Source: Bacillota bacterium
GTDB taxonomy: Bacteria > Bacillota > Clostridia > Christensenellales > Aristaeellaceae
Direction of reading: 5' to 3'
Assembly (NCBI GenBank): GCA_023435435.1
Contig: JAEYRW010000118.1
Span: 1-64,000, forward strand
Length of the DNA: 64,000 bases
Positions 34,241-41,426 of the stretch are shown piece by piece. The position numbers and the translations under genes were made by a program. Every line of letters begins with the position of its first letter. The stretch's first letter is position 1. The notes below the pieces were generated by a model. The model did not search any database and was not told where the DNA came from. It saw only the letters and a program-made list of their open reading frames with translations.

Positions 34241-34780
34241 TTAATCTTTTGCGCTCTTCCAGTTTTCAAACAGTGCCGCGGAATCTTTCAGGAAGGAATA
34301 GGGGATCGTGATGTTCTCGTCATCGACGGACTTGTCCGCGTCGAGGATCGGCCAGGGATTGCAGCCGCCGGAAACGACCTCCACCTGCGACATGGAGAAC
34401 TGGTTTCCGCAGTTCTGGCAAACCAGCTTGTCTCCCTGCTGCACATAATAGCCGCGCCCGGAATCATAGCAAACCTGACAGGTGTTGAACGCCGTGCGGA
34501 TGGTGCCGTCGGGCGCCCGGACGGCGATGATCTCCATCTCGGTTCCGTCCACGCTGACCGGATAAAAGCCCGCGTCCTGGGTAATGCCCGCGATGAGGAT
34601 CACAAGGTCCTGTCCCGAGGGGGCCTCCGCGGCCTGTTCTTCCGCCTGTGTGGCGGTGGCCTGTGTTGCCACCGCCTGCTGCGTCGCGGCAGGCGAGGCG
34701 TTATTGCCGCTTGCGCAGCCCGTTAGGGCAATGAGCATCCCGGCCAACGCGATTCCGAGCATGTTTTTTCCAATCTTCAT
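34241..34780 (-). CDS. DUF2318 lipoprotein with two CxxC motifs
   Basis: A 179-residue lipoprotein: signal peptide and lipobox LTGC (about residues 19-22), a linker rich in alanine, threonine and glutamine, then a DUF2318-like domain with NTCQVCYDSGRGYYVQQGD, LVCQNCGNQFSM and SGGCNPWPIL. DUF2318 proteins occur with iron or copper transport genes and are thought to bind metal or haem through these cysteines. Its ATG overlaps the stop of the upstream fusion protein (ATGA), so both are coupled. The open frame reaches far upstream, but that part lies inside the fusion gene. Confidence 0.85.
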   Translation of the reverse strand: MKIGKNMLGIALAGMLIALTGCASGNNASPAATQQAVATQATATQAEEQAAEAPSGQDLVILIAGITQDAGFYPVSVDGTEMEIIAVRAPDGTIRTAFNTCQVCYDSGRGYYVQQGDKLVCQNCGNQFSMSQVEVVSGGCNPWPILDADKSVDDENITIPYSFLKDSAALFENWKSAKD

Positions 34781-36081
34781 CCTGTGAATCCTCCCTGTGT
34801 TTCGTCGTCCACCACGGTAATGGTACCGCTGATCATGCCCATCCAGCAGGTATAGTCGTACGTGCCTGTCTGGGTCGGCGTAAACTCGATGACGTTTTCC
34901 CCCGTCTGGAATTGGTATTCGATGCCGTACGCGCCGATCACCATGTCGTAATTGCACCCGTTGACGCTGCCCTGGGGCGCGTCGATGACCCAGCGCACGG
35001 GCACGCCCGCGCGCACGGTGATGTCCGGATATGCGCCGGAAGAAAGCGTGCTTTTGATCACCTGGACATCCTCCGTCTGCGCCACGGTGCCGCCCGAATC
35101 CGCCGTCCCGACCGACTGTCCGGAAAGCCGGAAGCCCTGGGAGAACATCGAAATGCCGAGCACCGCGACGAGCACCGCCCCCGCCGCCATGGCGCGTCGC
35201 GTGAACCGCCGTCCCAGCGCCGCGGCCAGCGCGCCGAGGCCGAGCATGAGGGGCACCGTGCCGAGGGAGAACGCGAGCATGCCCAAGGCGCCCCTGACCG
35301 CGCTTCCCGAAGACAGCGCGTAAAGCTGCATCGCCTGCAGCGGTCCGCACGGCATGAGTCCGTTGAGCATGCCCACCACAAACGGTCCGGCGGACCGTGC
35401 CTTCGCCGCTTCCACCATGCGCGCGAATCGCGCGGGCATGCGCGGTACGAGGCGGTTGAGGCGGGGGAAGAGTCCCAGCATGCTCAAACCCATGATGACC
35501 ATGAACGCCCCGGCGATCAGTTGAACCGCGCCCCTGAACGCGCCCGTGGGCTGCACGACGCTGCCCACAGCACCGACGATTCCGCCGATGACCGTATAGG
35601 AAACCACGCGCCCGAGGTTGTAAAGCGCACCCGGCAGAAGGGGATGACGCGCGCCCCGCACGGTTTGGGTCAGGCAGATTCCGCCGCACATGGCCACGCA
35701 GTGAACGGACGTGAGAAGCCCGGCCAGAAAGAGAAGAGGGTAACCCATGCCCGCCTCGGCCAGTGGAAACCGGTCGAACATGCCACGCCGTTGTGCCAGC
35801 GAAAAGAGGATGGACAGCGCGGCAATCAGAAGCAGAGAACCTGCGGCGCGCGCGGCGCGTCCCGTTCCCCCGGGACCGCCCGGCTCGTACCCCGCGTCGC
35901 GAATGACGCGCCGGATATCACGCTCCGAGACAAGCGTCCAATCGAACAGGATCACCGCCCTCGCCGTGTCAAAGCGCACGTCCGCCCGTGCGACGCCCGG
36001 CGTCTGCGCGAGTCTTTTTTTAAGTTTTCTTTCGCAGTTGACGCACGTCATTCCGCGAATCGGCAGCTGATATTCCCGCAT
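34777..36081 (-). CDS. HMA - TauE/SafE-type membrane - cupredoxin fusion protein
   Basis: The 434-residue protein joins three modules. Residues 1-75 form a heavy-metal-associated domain with GMTCVNC (10-16). Residues about 80-320 form a six-segment membrane domain of the sulfite exporter/UreH-like type with HCVAMCGGIC and NGLMPCGPLQAMQLYALSSG. Residues 340-434 form a cupredoxin-like domain with GCNYDMVI and YDYTCWMGMISGTI, candidate copper ligands. The domains suggest copper transfer to or from an outer cupredoxin together with the coupled DUF2318 lipoprotein. ATG 36081 has GGAG seven bases upstream; the longer frame would start before it. Confidence 0.85.
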   Translation of the reverse strand: MREYQLPIRGMTCVNCERKLKKRLAQTPGVARADVRFDTARAVILFDWTLVSERDIRRVIRDAGYEPGGPGGTGRAARAAGSLLLIAALSILFSLAQRRGMFDRFPLAEAGMGYPLLFLAGLLTSVHCVAMCGGICLTQTVRGARHPLLPGALYNLGRVVSYTVIGGIVGAVGSVVQPTGAFRGAVQLIAGAFMVIMGLSMLGLFPRLNRLVPRMPARFARMVEAAKARSAGPFVVGMLNGLMPCGPLQAMQLYALSSGSAVRGALGMLAFSLGTVPLMLGLGALAAALGRRFTRRAMAAGAVLVAVLGISMFSQGFRLSGQSVGTADSGGTVAQTEDVQVIKSTLSSGAYPDITVRAGVPVRWVIDAPQGSVNGCNYDMVIGAYGIEYQFQTGENVIEFTPTQTGTYDYTCWMGMISGTITVVDDETQGGFTG

Positions 36082-36167
36082 GTTTGTCTCCAATGGCGCA
36101 CCCCCTTTGGGATGGGCAGCATGATACCATCCGAATGTGCAGAAATGATGCAGACGCGGTTGACAAA

Positions 36168-36194
36168 CAAAAAAAGCGCCGCACATGCGACGCT
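36168..36194 (-). terminator. Intrinsic terminator of tRNA-Lys
   Basis: On the minus strand AGCGTCGC and GCGGCGCT pair (one G-T) around ATGT and are followed by seven T, three bases after the tRNA 3' end. Confidence 0.88.
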
Positions 36195-36196
36195 TC

Positions 36197-36272
36197 TGGT
36201 ACGCCTTCAGGGGCTCGAACCCTGGACACCCTGATTAAGAGTCAGGTGCTCTACCAACTGAGCTAAAGGCGC
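36197..36272 (-). tRNA. tRNA-Lys (anticodon CTT)
   Basis: A 76-base cloverleaf with D arm GCTCAGTTGGTAGAGC, anticodon stem CCTGA/TCAGG around CTCTTAA (anticodon CTT), T arm CAGGG-TTCGAGC-CCCTG, discriminator A and an encoded CCA end. The first acceptor pair reads G1-T72, a wobble in place of the usual G-C; the other six pairs are standard. It has its own promoter and terminator. Confidence 0.95.
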
Positions 36273-36309
36273 TCATTCCGACCACTGACTGGCCGACCGA
36301 ACGCTATCT

Positions 36310-36338
36310 ATCATACAGCAAAAGCAGTGCGTTGTCAA
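36310..36338 (-). promoter_or_regulatory. Sigma-A promoter of tRNA-Lys
   Basis: On the minus strand TTGACA (36333-36338), 17 bases, TATGAT (36310-36315). It lies 37 bases before the tRNA. Confidence 0.85.
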
Positions 36339-36442
36339 TAAAAACAGGACGACAGAATATACACTTAACAAAACGCATACGATGCGCGGGGGGCGGGAAG
36401 CCTATGACCGCCAATGGGCAAAAACAAATCGGAGGTGCCTTT

Positions 36443-36619
36443 ATGTCTCATCAGAAAAATCCCAACAACAATATCCGCTGCCGCGTCAAGAGTTGCGAAT
36501 ACCACTGCGGCGACAAGGACTATTGCTCCCTCAACGCGATTCAGGTCGAGCCCTGTTCCGGCGGCGCGTCCGGCTCTCCCGAAGACGAGAGCATGTGCGG
36601 AAGCTACCACAACAAATAA
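36443..36619 (+). CDS. DUF1540 small cysteine-rich protein
   Basis: A 58-residue protein with conserved cysteines in IRCRVKSCEYHCGDKDYCSL and the later C-x13-C pattern, as in DUF1540 proteins of spore-forming Firmicutes. The cysteines suggest a zinc or iron site. The function is unknown; several relatives are made late in sporulation, and spoVT follows. ATG 36443 is placed by GGAGGT at 36431-36436; the longer frame has no ribosome binding site. Confidence 0.85.
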   Translation: MSHQKNPNNNIRCRVKSCEYHCGDKDYCSLNAIQVEPCSGGASGSPEDESMCGSYHNK

Positions 36620-36623
36620 CGGA

Positions 36624-36657
36624 TGCGCCGGGGGGAAACCCTCCGGCGCACTTCTTT
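36624..36657 (+). terminator. Intrinsic terminator after the DUF1540 gene
   Basis: A 12-bp stem (TGCGCCGGGGGG with CCCTCCGGCGCA, one G-T) with loop AAA, followed by CTTCTTT. Confidence 0.75.
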
Positions 36658-36713
36658 GCCCCTGTTCCGTCGGGTTTTGCGTTTCTCCGCAATTTACCAG
36701 CTGCCGCAAATGC

Positions 36714-36742
36714 GCATAATTCGCCAGCCCAAACAAATACTA
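36714..36742 (+). promoter_or_regulatory. Candidate sigma-G/F promoter of spoVT
   Basis: GCATA (36714-36718) and, after about 18 bases, ATACTA (36737-36742) resemble the -35 and -10 parts of forespore promoters. spoVT is sigma-G dependent in Bacillus, which makes this plausible; the match is partial. Confidence 0.35.
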
Positions 36743-36787
36743 GGTACGGTTTTTGATCCCAATTACCGGACGGAGGGAAGTAATCAA

Positions 36788-37342
36788 ATGAGAGCGACAG
36801 GCATTGTGCGCAGGATAGACGAGCTCGGTCGGGTCGTAATTCCCAAGGAGATCCGCCGAACGCTCCACATCCGCGAGGGGGACCCGCTTGAGATATTCAC
36901 GGACCACGACGGCGAGGTCGTTTTAAAAAAATACTCGCCCATCGGAGAGATTGCATCGATTGCCAAGGATTATACGGATTCCCTGTACCGCACGTTGGGG
37001 CACATCGCCTGCATCAGCGATCGCGATGCCGTGGTGTCGACGTCGGGCTCGGGGAAGAAGGAACTCATGGAAAAGGCCCTCAGCCCCGAGGTGGATCAGA
37101 TCCTTCAGAGCCGCCAGACAAGCGTTCTGAACCTTGCAAATTCGGCCAAAATGATCCCCATTACGGCGGACGACAAGGCCGACCAGTACACCGCGCAGGT
37201 CGTCGTCCCCATCCTTGCGGACGGCGAGATCATCGGCGGACTCATGCTCCTCAGCCGCGAAAGCGGCACACGCATGGGGGACATCGACCAGAAGGTTGCG
37301 GAGACGACGGCCACCATCATCGGCCGTCAGATGGAACAGTAG
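36788..37342 (+). CDS. spoVT: Stage V sporulation protein T
   Basis: The 184-residue regulator has an N-terminal AbrB-type DNA-binding domain (MRATGIVRRIDELGRVVIPKEIRRTLHI, residues 1-28; EGDPLEIFTD) and a C-terminal GAF-like domain (IACISDRDAVVSTSG, YTAQVVVPILADGEIIGGLMLLS). That combination and length identify SpoVT, which tunes forespore genes under sigma-G. ATG 36788 lies ten bases after GGAGGG. It is followed by yabN and hup as in many Clostridia. Confidence 0.95.
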   Translation: MRATGIVRRIDELGRVVIPKEIRRTLHIREGDPLEIFTDHDGEVVLKKYSPIGEIASIAKDYTDSLYRTLGHIACISDRDAVVSTSGSGKKELMEKALSPEVDQILQSRQTSVLNLANSAKMIPITADDKADQYTAQVVVPILADGEIIGGLMLLSRESGTRMGDIDQKVAETTATIIGRQMEQ

Positions 37343-37394
37343 CCTTGCCAGCGCGCATCCATCGGTGGTATAATCAACCGGGAGTGATGCGCGC

Positions 37395-38219
37395 ATGGGG
37401 AAGATCACGGTGGCGGGTGTGGGCCTGACGGAGGATCAGCTGACGCTGGGAACCACCCGGCTTTTGAAAAGCTGCGGAAAGGTCATTCTTCACACGTCGC
37501 GCGCGGCCGTCGCGGATTGGCTCCGGCAAGGCGGCGTGCCGTTTGAAGCCCTTGATTTTCTCTATGAGACCATGGACGATTTTGACGCGCACGCGCGCGC
37601 GGCCGCCGATTTTGTTGTCGGTGCGGCGAAGGAGACGGATGTCGTCTACTGCGTGTTCGACGTGCGCGACGAAAGCGCGGTGCTCCTTGCGCACGCGGGC
37701 GCGCGGGTGATCCCCGGCCCGCCCATCGAGGGCGCGCTGCTGGGAAGGGCAAGCGGTGAAACGCTCTCCGCGCCGGCATCCGGTTGGGCGGATTTCGCGC
37801 CGGATGCGTCGCGGGCCATGCTGGTGCGCGAACTGGACAGCCGCACGCTGGCCGGCGAGGTGAAGCTGCGCCTCATGGAAGCATATCCGGACGATGCGCG
37901 TGTGGATGTGTTGACATCCGGCGGCATTGCGTCCGTCCCGCTCTACGATCTGGACCGCCTCGCACACTATGATCACGCCAGCGCCGCGCTCATTTACCCG
38001 GAGCGCGATCTTACCCGCAGACAGCGTATAACCGCCCGCGACATGCAGGCACTGGTCCGCAAAGACCCCGACGCGTATGCGCCCGCGGAGTATGACGCGC
38101 TGTGCGCGGCCGCATTGCGGCTTGTGGGCGGGGCGGCATACGCCGAAGACCGCGGCGAATTCGATCTGGACGATATTTTTAACGACGCATGTCGGAAATT
38201 GTTGTTTCAAAGTCAATAA
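37395..38219 (+). CDS. yabN: YabN-like tetrapyrrole-methylase-fold protein without MazG domain
   Basis: The 274-residue protein matches the N-terminal half of YabN: KITVAGVGLTEDQLTLGT, VPFEALDFLYETMDDFD, VVYCVFDVRDESAVL, VIPGPPIEGALL and VKLRLMEAYPDDARV. YabN normally continues with a MazG pyrophosphatase domain; here the frame ends 25 residues after LIYPERDL plus a short acidic helix, so MazG is gone. The usual VPGxP loop reads VFDVRD. Its place between spoVT and the HU and yabO genes fits YabN exactly. The function of the isolated domain is unknown. Confidence 0.8.
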   Translation: MGKITVAGVGLTEDQLTLGTTRLLKSCGKVILHTSRAAVADWLRQGGVPFEALDFLYETMDDFDAHARAAADFVVGAAKETDVVYCVFDVRDESAVLLAHAGARVIPGPPIEGALLGRASGETLSAPASGWADFAPDASRAMLVRELDSRTLAGEVKLRLMEAYPDDARVDVLTSGGIASVPLYDLDRLAHYDHASAALIYPERDLTRRQRITARDMQALVRKDPDAYAPAEYDALCAAALRLVGGAAYAEDRGEFDLDDIFNDACRKLLFQSQ

Positions 38220-38235
38220 AATTAACATGAGGGTC

Positions 38236-38264
38236 TCGTCAGAACTGGGAATATATGCTATAAT
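38236..38264 (+). promoter_or_regulatory. Extended -10 promoter of the HU gene
   Basis: TGCTATAAT gives TATAAT (38259-38264) with a TGN extension; the -35 position (TCGTCA, 38236-38241, 17 bases away) is weak. Confidence 0.65.
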
Positions 38265-38305
38265 GTGAAACATCATCATGATGACGATAAATGGAGGTAA
38301 CACGA

Positions 38306-38575
38306 ATGAACAAGGCAGAATTTGTGGCGAAGGTCGCTGAGAAGTCCGGGCTGACCCGCAAGCAGGCAGAGACGGCCGTTGCGGCGTTCACGCAGACGAT
38401 CACCGATGCTCTCAAGGAAGGCGACAAGGTTCAACTCATGGGCTTTGGCACATTCGAGGTCAAGGAGCGCCCCGCGCGCACCGGCCGTAACCCCGCGACG
38501 GGCGAGTCCATTGAGATCGCAGCCTCCAAAGCTCCGGTCTTCAAGGCTGGAAAAAGCTTTAAGGACGAGTTCTGA
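38306..38575 (+). CDS. hup: DNA-binding protein HU
   Basis: An 89-residue histone-like protein: [22 protein letters not shown] at the start, [26 protein letters not shown] and [16 protein letters not shown]. It bends and wraps DNA non-specifically. GGAGGT at 38293-38298 sets ATG 38306. Its own promoter and terminator make it a monocistronic unit in the yabN-yabO interval, as in related Clostridia. Confidence 0.97.
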   Translation: MNKAEFVAKVAEKSGLTRKQAETAVAAFTQTITDALKEGDKVQLMGFGTFEVKERPARTGRNPATGESIEIAASKAPVFKAGKSFKDEF

Positions 38576-38593
38576 TCGGAACCGAATCCATTC

Positions 38594-38630
38594 AAGGGCC
38601 GCTTCGATGAAAGCAGCCCTTCTATTTTTA
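38594..38630 (+). terminator. Intrinsic terminator after the HU gene
   Basis: AAGGGC-C-GCTT pairs with AAGC-A-GCCCTT (10 pairs with one mismatch) and is followed by CTATTTTTA. Confidence 0.8.
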
Positions 38631-38644
38631 TCAGAAGGTGCAAT

Positions 38645-38944
38645 ATGAGCAGAAAATCAATGCAGGACAGCAAGCCGCAGGGCAAGGAGATCCAGACCAG
38701 CATGCGGCTCGACAAATATCTCAAGGTCTCCCGGCTTATCAAGCGGCGCAGCGTGGCCAATGAAGCCGCGTCCACCGGTCACATCACCGTCAACGATAAG
38801 GAAGGGAAGCCCGGCACCTCCGTCAAGGTCGGCGATATCATCAGCGTGCGCTTTGGCGAAAAGCGCTCATCGTATGAGGTGACTTCCATCGCCGAACACG
38901 CCATGAAGCAGGACGCAGCGGACATGTACCGGGAGATCAGATGA
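38645..38944 (+). CDS. S4-domain RNA-binding protein (RlbP/YabO, Hsp15-like)
   Basis: The 99-residue protein has an S4 domain: MRLDKYLKVSRLIKRRSVAN, GHITVNDKEGKPGTSVKVGD and ISVRFGEKRSSYEV. YabO/RlbP relatives bind ribosomes and help rescue stalled 50S subunits. The 19 residues before MRLDKYL are an extension; ATG 38645 is kept because AAGGTG lies five bases upstream. The stop overlaps the ispDF start (ATGA). Confidence 0.88.
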   Translation: MSRKSMQDSKPQGKEIQTSMRLDKYLKVSRLIKRRSVANEAASTGHITVNDKEGKPGTSVKVGDIISVRFGEKRSSYEVTSIAEHAMKQDAADMYREIR

Positions 38945-40086
38945 AAGCCTGGGCCGTGATCGTCGCGGCGGGCAGGGGCACGCGCGCGGGTACACCCGTC
39001 AACAAGGTTTACATGCCTCTGGAATCGAAGTCGGTTCTTGGCGTCTGCCTGGACGCATTCAGCCGCTCCGGGCTCTTCGAAGGCGCCTCTGTCGTGATTT
39101 CAAGGGACGACGAGGCGCTCTTTGCCAAAGAAAACAGACCGTCGTTTGTAAAAAAAGTCATATTTGGTGGAAATAACAGGCAAGAGTCCGTATATAATGG
39201 ACTAAAGTCTGTTCCTGTGAATGCGGATCTCGTTGCGGTTCACGACGCTGCGCGCCCTTTCGTTACGAAGGAGGTCATTGAGGCGACGCTCAGTTCCGCG
39301 GCGGAATGCGGCAGCGGTGTGATCTCCACGCCCGTCGTCGACACGATCAAGCAGGTTCATTCGGACGGATGTGTGTCCACGCCCGACCGGAGCACACTCT
39401 TTGCCGTCCAGACGCCGCAGAGTTTTGAATTCAAAAAGCTGCTTGCCGCGCACGAGCGGGCAATCGCGGAAGGCTTTGTCGCCACGGACGACGCGGCGCT
39501 GTTTGAACGGTATTATGGAACCGTCCGTCTCGTCACTGCGCCCGGCGCGGAACGAAACCGGAAACTGACCACGCGGAGCGATTTTATGATGAATTTTCCC
39601 GATTTACGGATTGGACAGGGCTACGACGCCCACCGGCTCGTCGAAAACCGGAAGCTCGTGCTGTGCGGCGTGGAGGTTCCCCACGCGCGCGGCCTTGACG
39701 GTCATTCGGACGCGGACGTAGCGCTTCACGCGCTCATGGACGCCATGCTCGGCGCGGCGGCGCTGGGCGACATCGGCCGCCATTTCCCGGATACGGACGA
39801 GAGGTACCGGGGCATTTCCTCCATGCTCCTGCTGGCGGAAACGGTGAAGATTCTCGCGGAAGCGGGCTACCGCGTCTCGAACGCCGACGTGACCATCGTT
39901 GCGCAAAAGCCGAAGCTCGCGTCTTTCATGGAGAAAATGTGTGAAAACGTCGCGGAGGCGCTCCGGGTCGGAACGGACAGAATCAACGTCAAGGCCACCA
40001 CCACCGAGCGCATGGGTTTTGAAGGCGCGCAGGAGGGCATTTCCGCCCACGCGGTGGTCACGGTTACAAGGGAGGAAACGTTATGA
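38941..40086 (+). CDS. ispDF: Bifunctional IspD-IspF, MEP isoprenoid pathway
   Basis: A 381-residue fusion. Residues 1-215 are 2-C-methyl-D-erythritol 4-phosphate cytidylyltransferase (VIVAAGRGTRAG, VHDAARPFVTKEVI, TPVVDTIK, FAVQTPQSFE, DDAALFE). Residues 222-381 are 2-C-methyl-D-erythritol 2,4-cyclodiphosphate synthase (RIGQGYDAHRLV, GLDGHSDADVALHALMDAMLGAAALGDIGRHFPD, KATTTERMGFEG). The steps are not consecutive (IspE acts between). Codons 66-90 are A-rich and contain an array of 12-bp repeats at 21-bp intervals. It is coupled to mtnN by an ATGA overlap. Confidence 0.96.
   Translation: MKAWAVIVAAGRGTRAGTPVNKVYMPLESKSVLGVCLDAFSRSGLFEGASVVISRDDEALFAKENRPSFVKKVIFGGNNRQESVYNGLKSVPVNADLVAVHDAARPFVTKEVIEATLSSAAECGSGVISTPVVDTIKQVHSDGCVSTPDRSTLFAVQTPQSFEFKKLLAAHERAIAEGFVATDDAALFERYYGTVRLVTAPGAERNRKLTTRSDFMMNFPDLRIGQGYDAHRLVENRKLVLCGVEVPHARGLDGHSDADVALHALMDAMLGAAALGDIGRHFPDTDERYRGISSMLLLAETVKILAEAGYRVSNADVTIVAQKPKLASFMEKMCENVAEALRVGTDRINVKATTTERMGFEGAQEGISAHAVVTVTREETL
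39136..39210. repeat. 21-bp phased repeat array (element E) inside ispDF
   Basis: Four 12-mers start at 39136, 39157, 39178 and 39199: AGACCGTCGTTT, GTCATATTTGGT, AGGCAAGAGTCC and GGACTAAAGTCT. The three spacers are nine bases each and A/T rich. The first and last fit RRAC-N4-GTYT fully, the third partly, the second poorly. The local base composition is far more A-rich than the rest of the gene. Confidence 0.6.
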
Positions 40087-40775
40087 TCGGAATTCTCGGC
40101 GCGCTGGACATCGAGGTCGCGAAGCTGTACGAGGAGTTGGAAGGCGCGCAGATCGAAGAAGCTTACGGCTACAAATACGCCCGGGGAAAGCTCTGCGGGC
40201 GGGATGTGGTGATCGCCAAGTGCGGCGTGGGGAAGGTCAACGCCGCCGTGTGCGCCCAGACCATGGTCATAAAATACGCGCCGGCGCTCATCGTCAATTC
40301 CGGCGTCGCGGGAAGCCTTTCCCGGGAGCTTGACATCCTCGACATCGCGGTGGGTAGGGACGTCGTGCAGCATGATTTCGATACTTCCGCGTGCGGGGAA
40401 CCCGTTGGCTTTATCGCGACTGTAGAACGAATCGATCTTCCCTGCGACGAAGCGGCCTCCGCCGCGATCCTCGCCGCCGCGAAGGCGCTCAACCTCAACG
40501 CGCGGCTTTCGCGCATTGCATCCGGCGATCAGTTCATCGCGTCCCGGACGCGCAAAGAATGGATCGTCGACACCTTCGGCGCGGCGGCGTGCGAGATGGA
40601 GGCAGGCGCCATCGCTCAGGTGTGCTTTATTGCGGGCATTAAATGCGCCGTCATCCGCGCAATTTCGGACGCAACGGACGAGGCGCACGGCATGGAGTTC
40701 GATCAATTTGCTGTCAAAGCCGCCGACAACTCGGTGGAGGTTCTCAAGAAATTCCTCGCCTCCTCTCCTCTGTAG
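40083..40775 (+). CDS. mtnN: 5'-methylthioadenosine/S-adenosylhomocysteine nucleosidase
   Basis: A 230-residue purine nucleosidase-fold enzyme that cleaves MTA and SAH. IGILGALDIEVAKL at the start, KCGVGKVNAAVCAQ, NSGVAGSL, SGDQFIAS, CEMEAGAIAQVCFIAG (glutamates for ribose binding) and AISDATDEA with the catalytic aspartate are seen. It recycles products of SAM-dependent enzymes, of which this window encodes several methyltransferases. ATG overlaps the ispDF stop. Confidence 0.95.
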   Translation: MIGILGALDIEVAKLYEELEGAQIEEAYGYKYARGKLCGRDVVIAKCGVGKVNAAVCAQTMVIKYAPALIVNSGVAGSLSRELDILDIAVGRDVVQHDFDTSACGEPVGFIATVERIDLPCDEAASAAILAAAKALNLNARLSRIASGDQFIASRTRKEWIVDTFGAAACEMEAGAIAQVCFIAGIKCAVIRAISDATDEAHGMEFDQFAVKAADNSVEVLKKFLASSPL

Positions 40776-40894
40776 CCGATATTCCACTTTCCCGGTCGAC
40801 GGCGTGGATTCGGGCGATGCCTGGGAATCCCCGCCGCCGGCCGCGAAAAGCTCCGCAACCAACCTTCCCATCAGAAAACAACCTATAATATCGC

Positions 40895-40923
40895 TTGCAT
40901 TTTCCGTCGCGTTGTGCTACTAT
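40895..40923 (+). promoter_or_regulatory. Sigma-A promoter of the ctsR operon
   Basis: TTGCAT (40895-40900), 17 bases, TACTAT (40918-40923), directly next to the CtsR box. Confidence 0.75.
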
Positions 40924-40940
40924 AGTCAAAGATGGTCAAT
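40924..40940 (+). promoter_or_regulatory. CtsR operator
   Basis: AGTCAAA-GAT-GGTCAAT matches the CtsR heptad direct repeat (RGTCAAA, three bases, RGTCAAA) except for the last base. It covers the expected transcription start, so CtsR would repress its own operon until heat or protein stress inactivates it. Confidence 0.9.
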
Positions 40941-40954
40941 GCGAGGTGGATAAT

Positions 40955-41425
40955 ATGGCGCAATTAAGCGACAGCATAGAACAATTTATAAAAGAGATGA
41001 TGGAGGACGGCGCACAGATCGAGCTGAGGCGCAACGAGCTTGCCCAGCACTTTGGGTGCGCGCCTTCACAGATTAATTATGTGCTCGCCACGCGGTTTAC
41101 CGTCGACCACGGCTATATTATTGAGTCACGGCGCGGCGGCGGCGGGTATATTAGGATTGTAAGGATGTGCGAGCGCTCCTCTGAGAATCTTCTGAGCGCG
41201 CTCATTGAGCGCATCGGCAACGCCATCGACGAGGATTCTTCGGTCGCGATTATCATGCATCTTCTCGACCGGAAGCTCGTCACCCCAAACGAGGCGCGCA
41301 TCCTGCGCGCGGCGGTGGGCAGAAACGCGCTGGCGCTCCCCGTGAGCGCAAAGGATATCCTGCGCGCGGCTGTCCTCAGGAACATGATTGTCCAGATCTT
41401 CAAAAATGCCGAGGGAGATGATTGA
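40955..41425 (+). CDS. ctsR: Class III stress gene repressor CtsR
   Basis: The 156-residue repressor has a winged-helix domain (LSDSIEQFIKEMMEDG, IELRRNELAQHFGCAPSQINYVLATRFT, GYIIESRRGGGGYIRI with the glycine-rich wing that senses heat) and a C-terminal domain that is the target of McsB. ATG 40955 follows GAGGTGG. The operon ctsR-mcsA-mcsB-clpC is complete and in canonical order. Confidence 0.97.
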   Translation: MAQLSDSIEQFIKEMMEDGAQIELRRNELAQHFGCAPSQINYVLATRFTVDHGYIIESRRGGGGYIRIVRMCERSSENLLSALIERIGNAIDEDSSVAIIMHLLDRKLVTPNEARILRAAVGRNALALPVSAKDILRAAVLRNMIVQIFKNAEGDD

Positions 41426-41426
41426 A

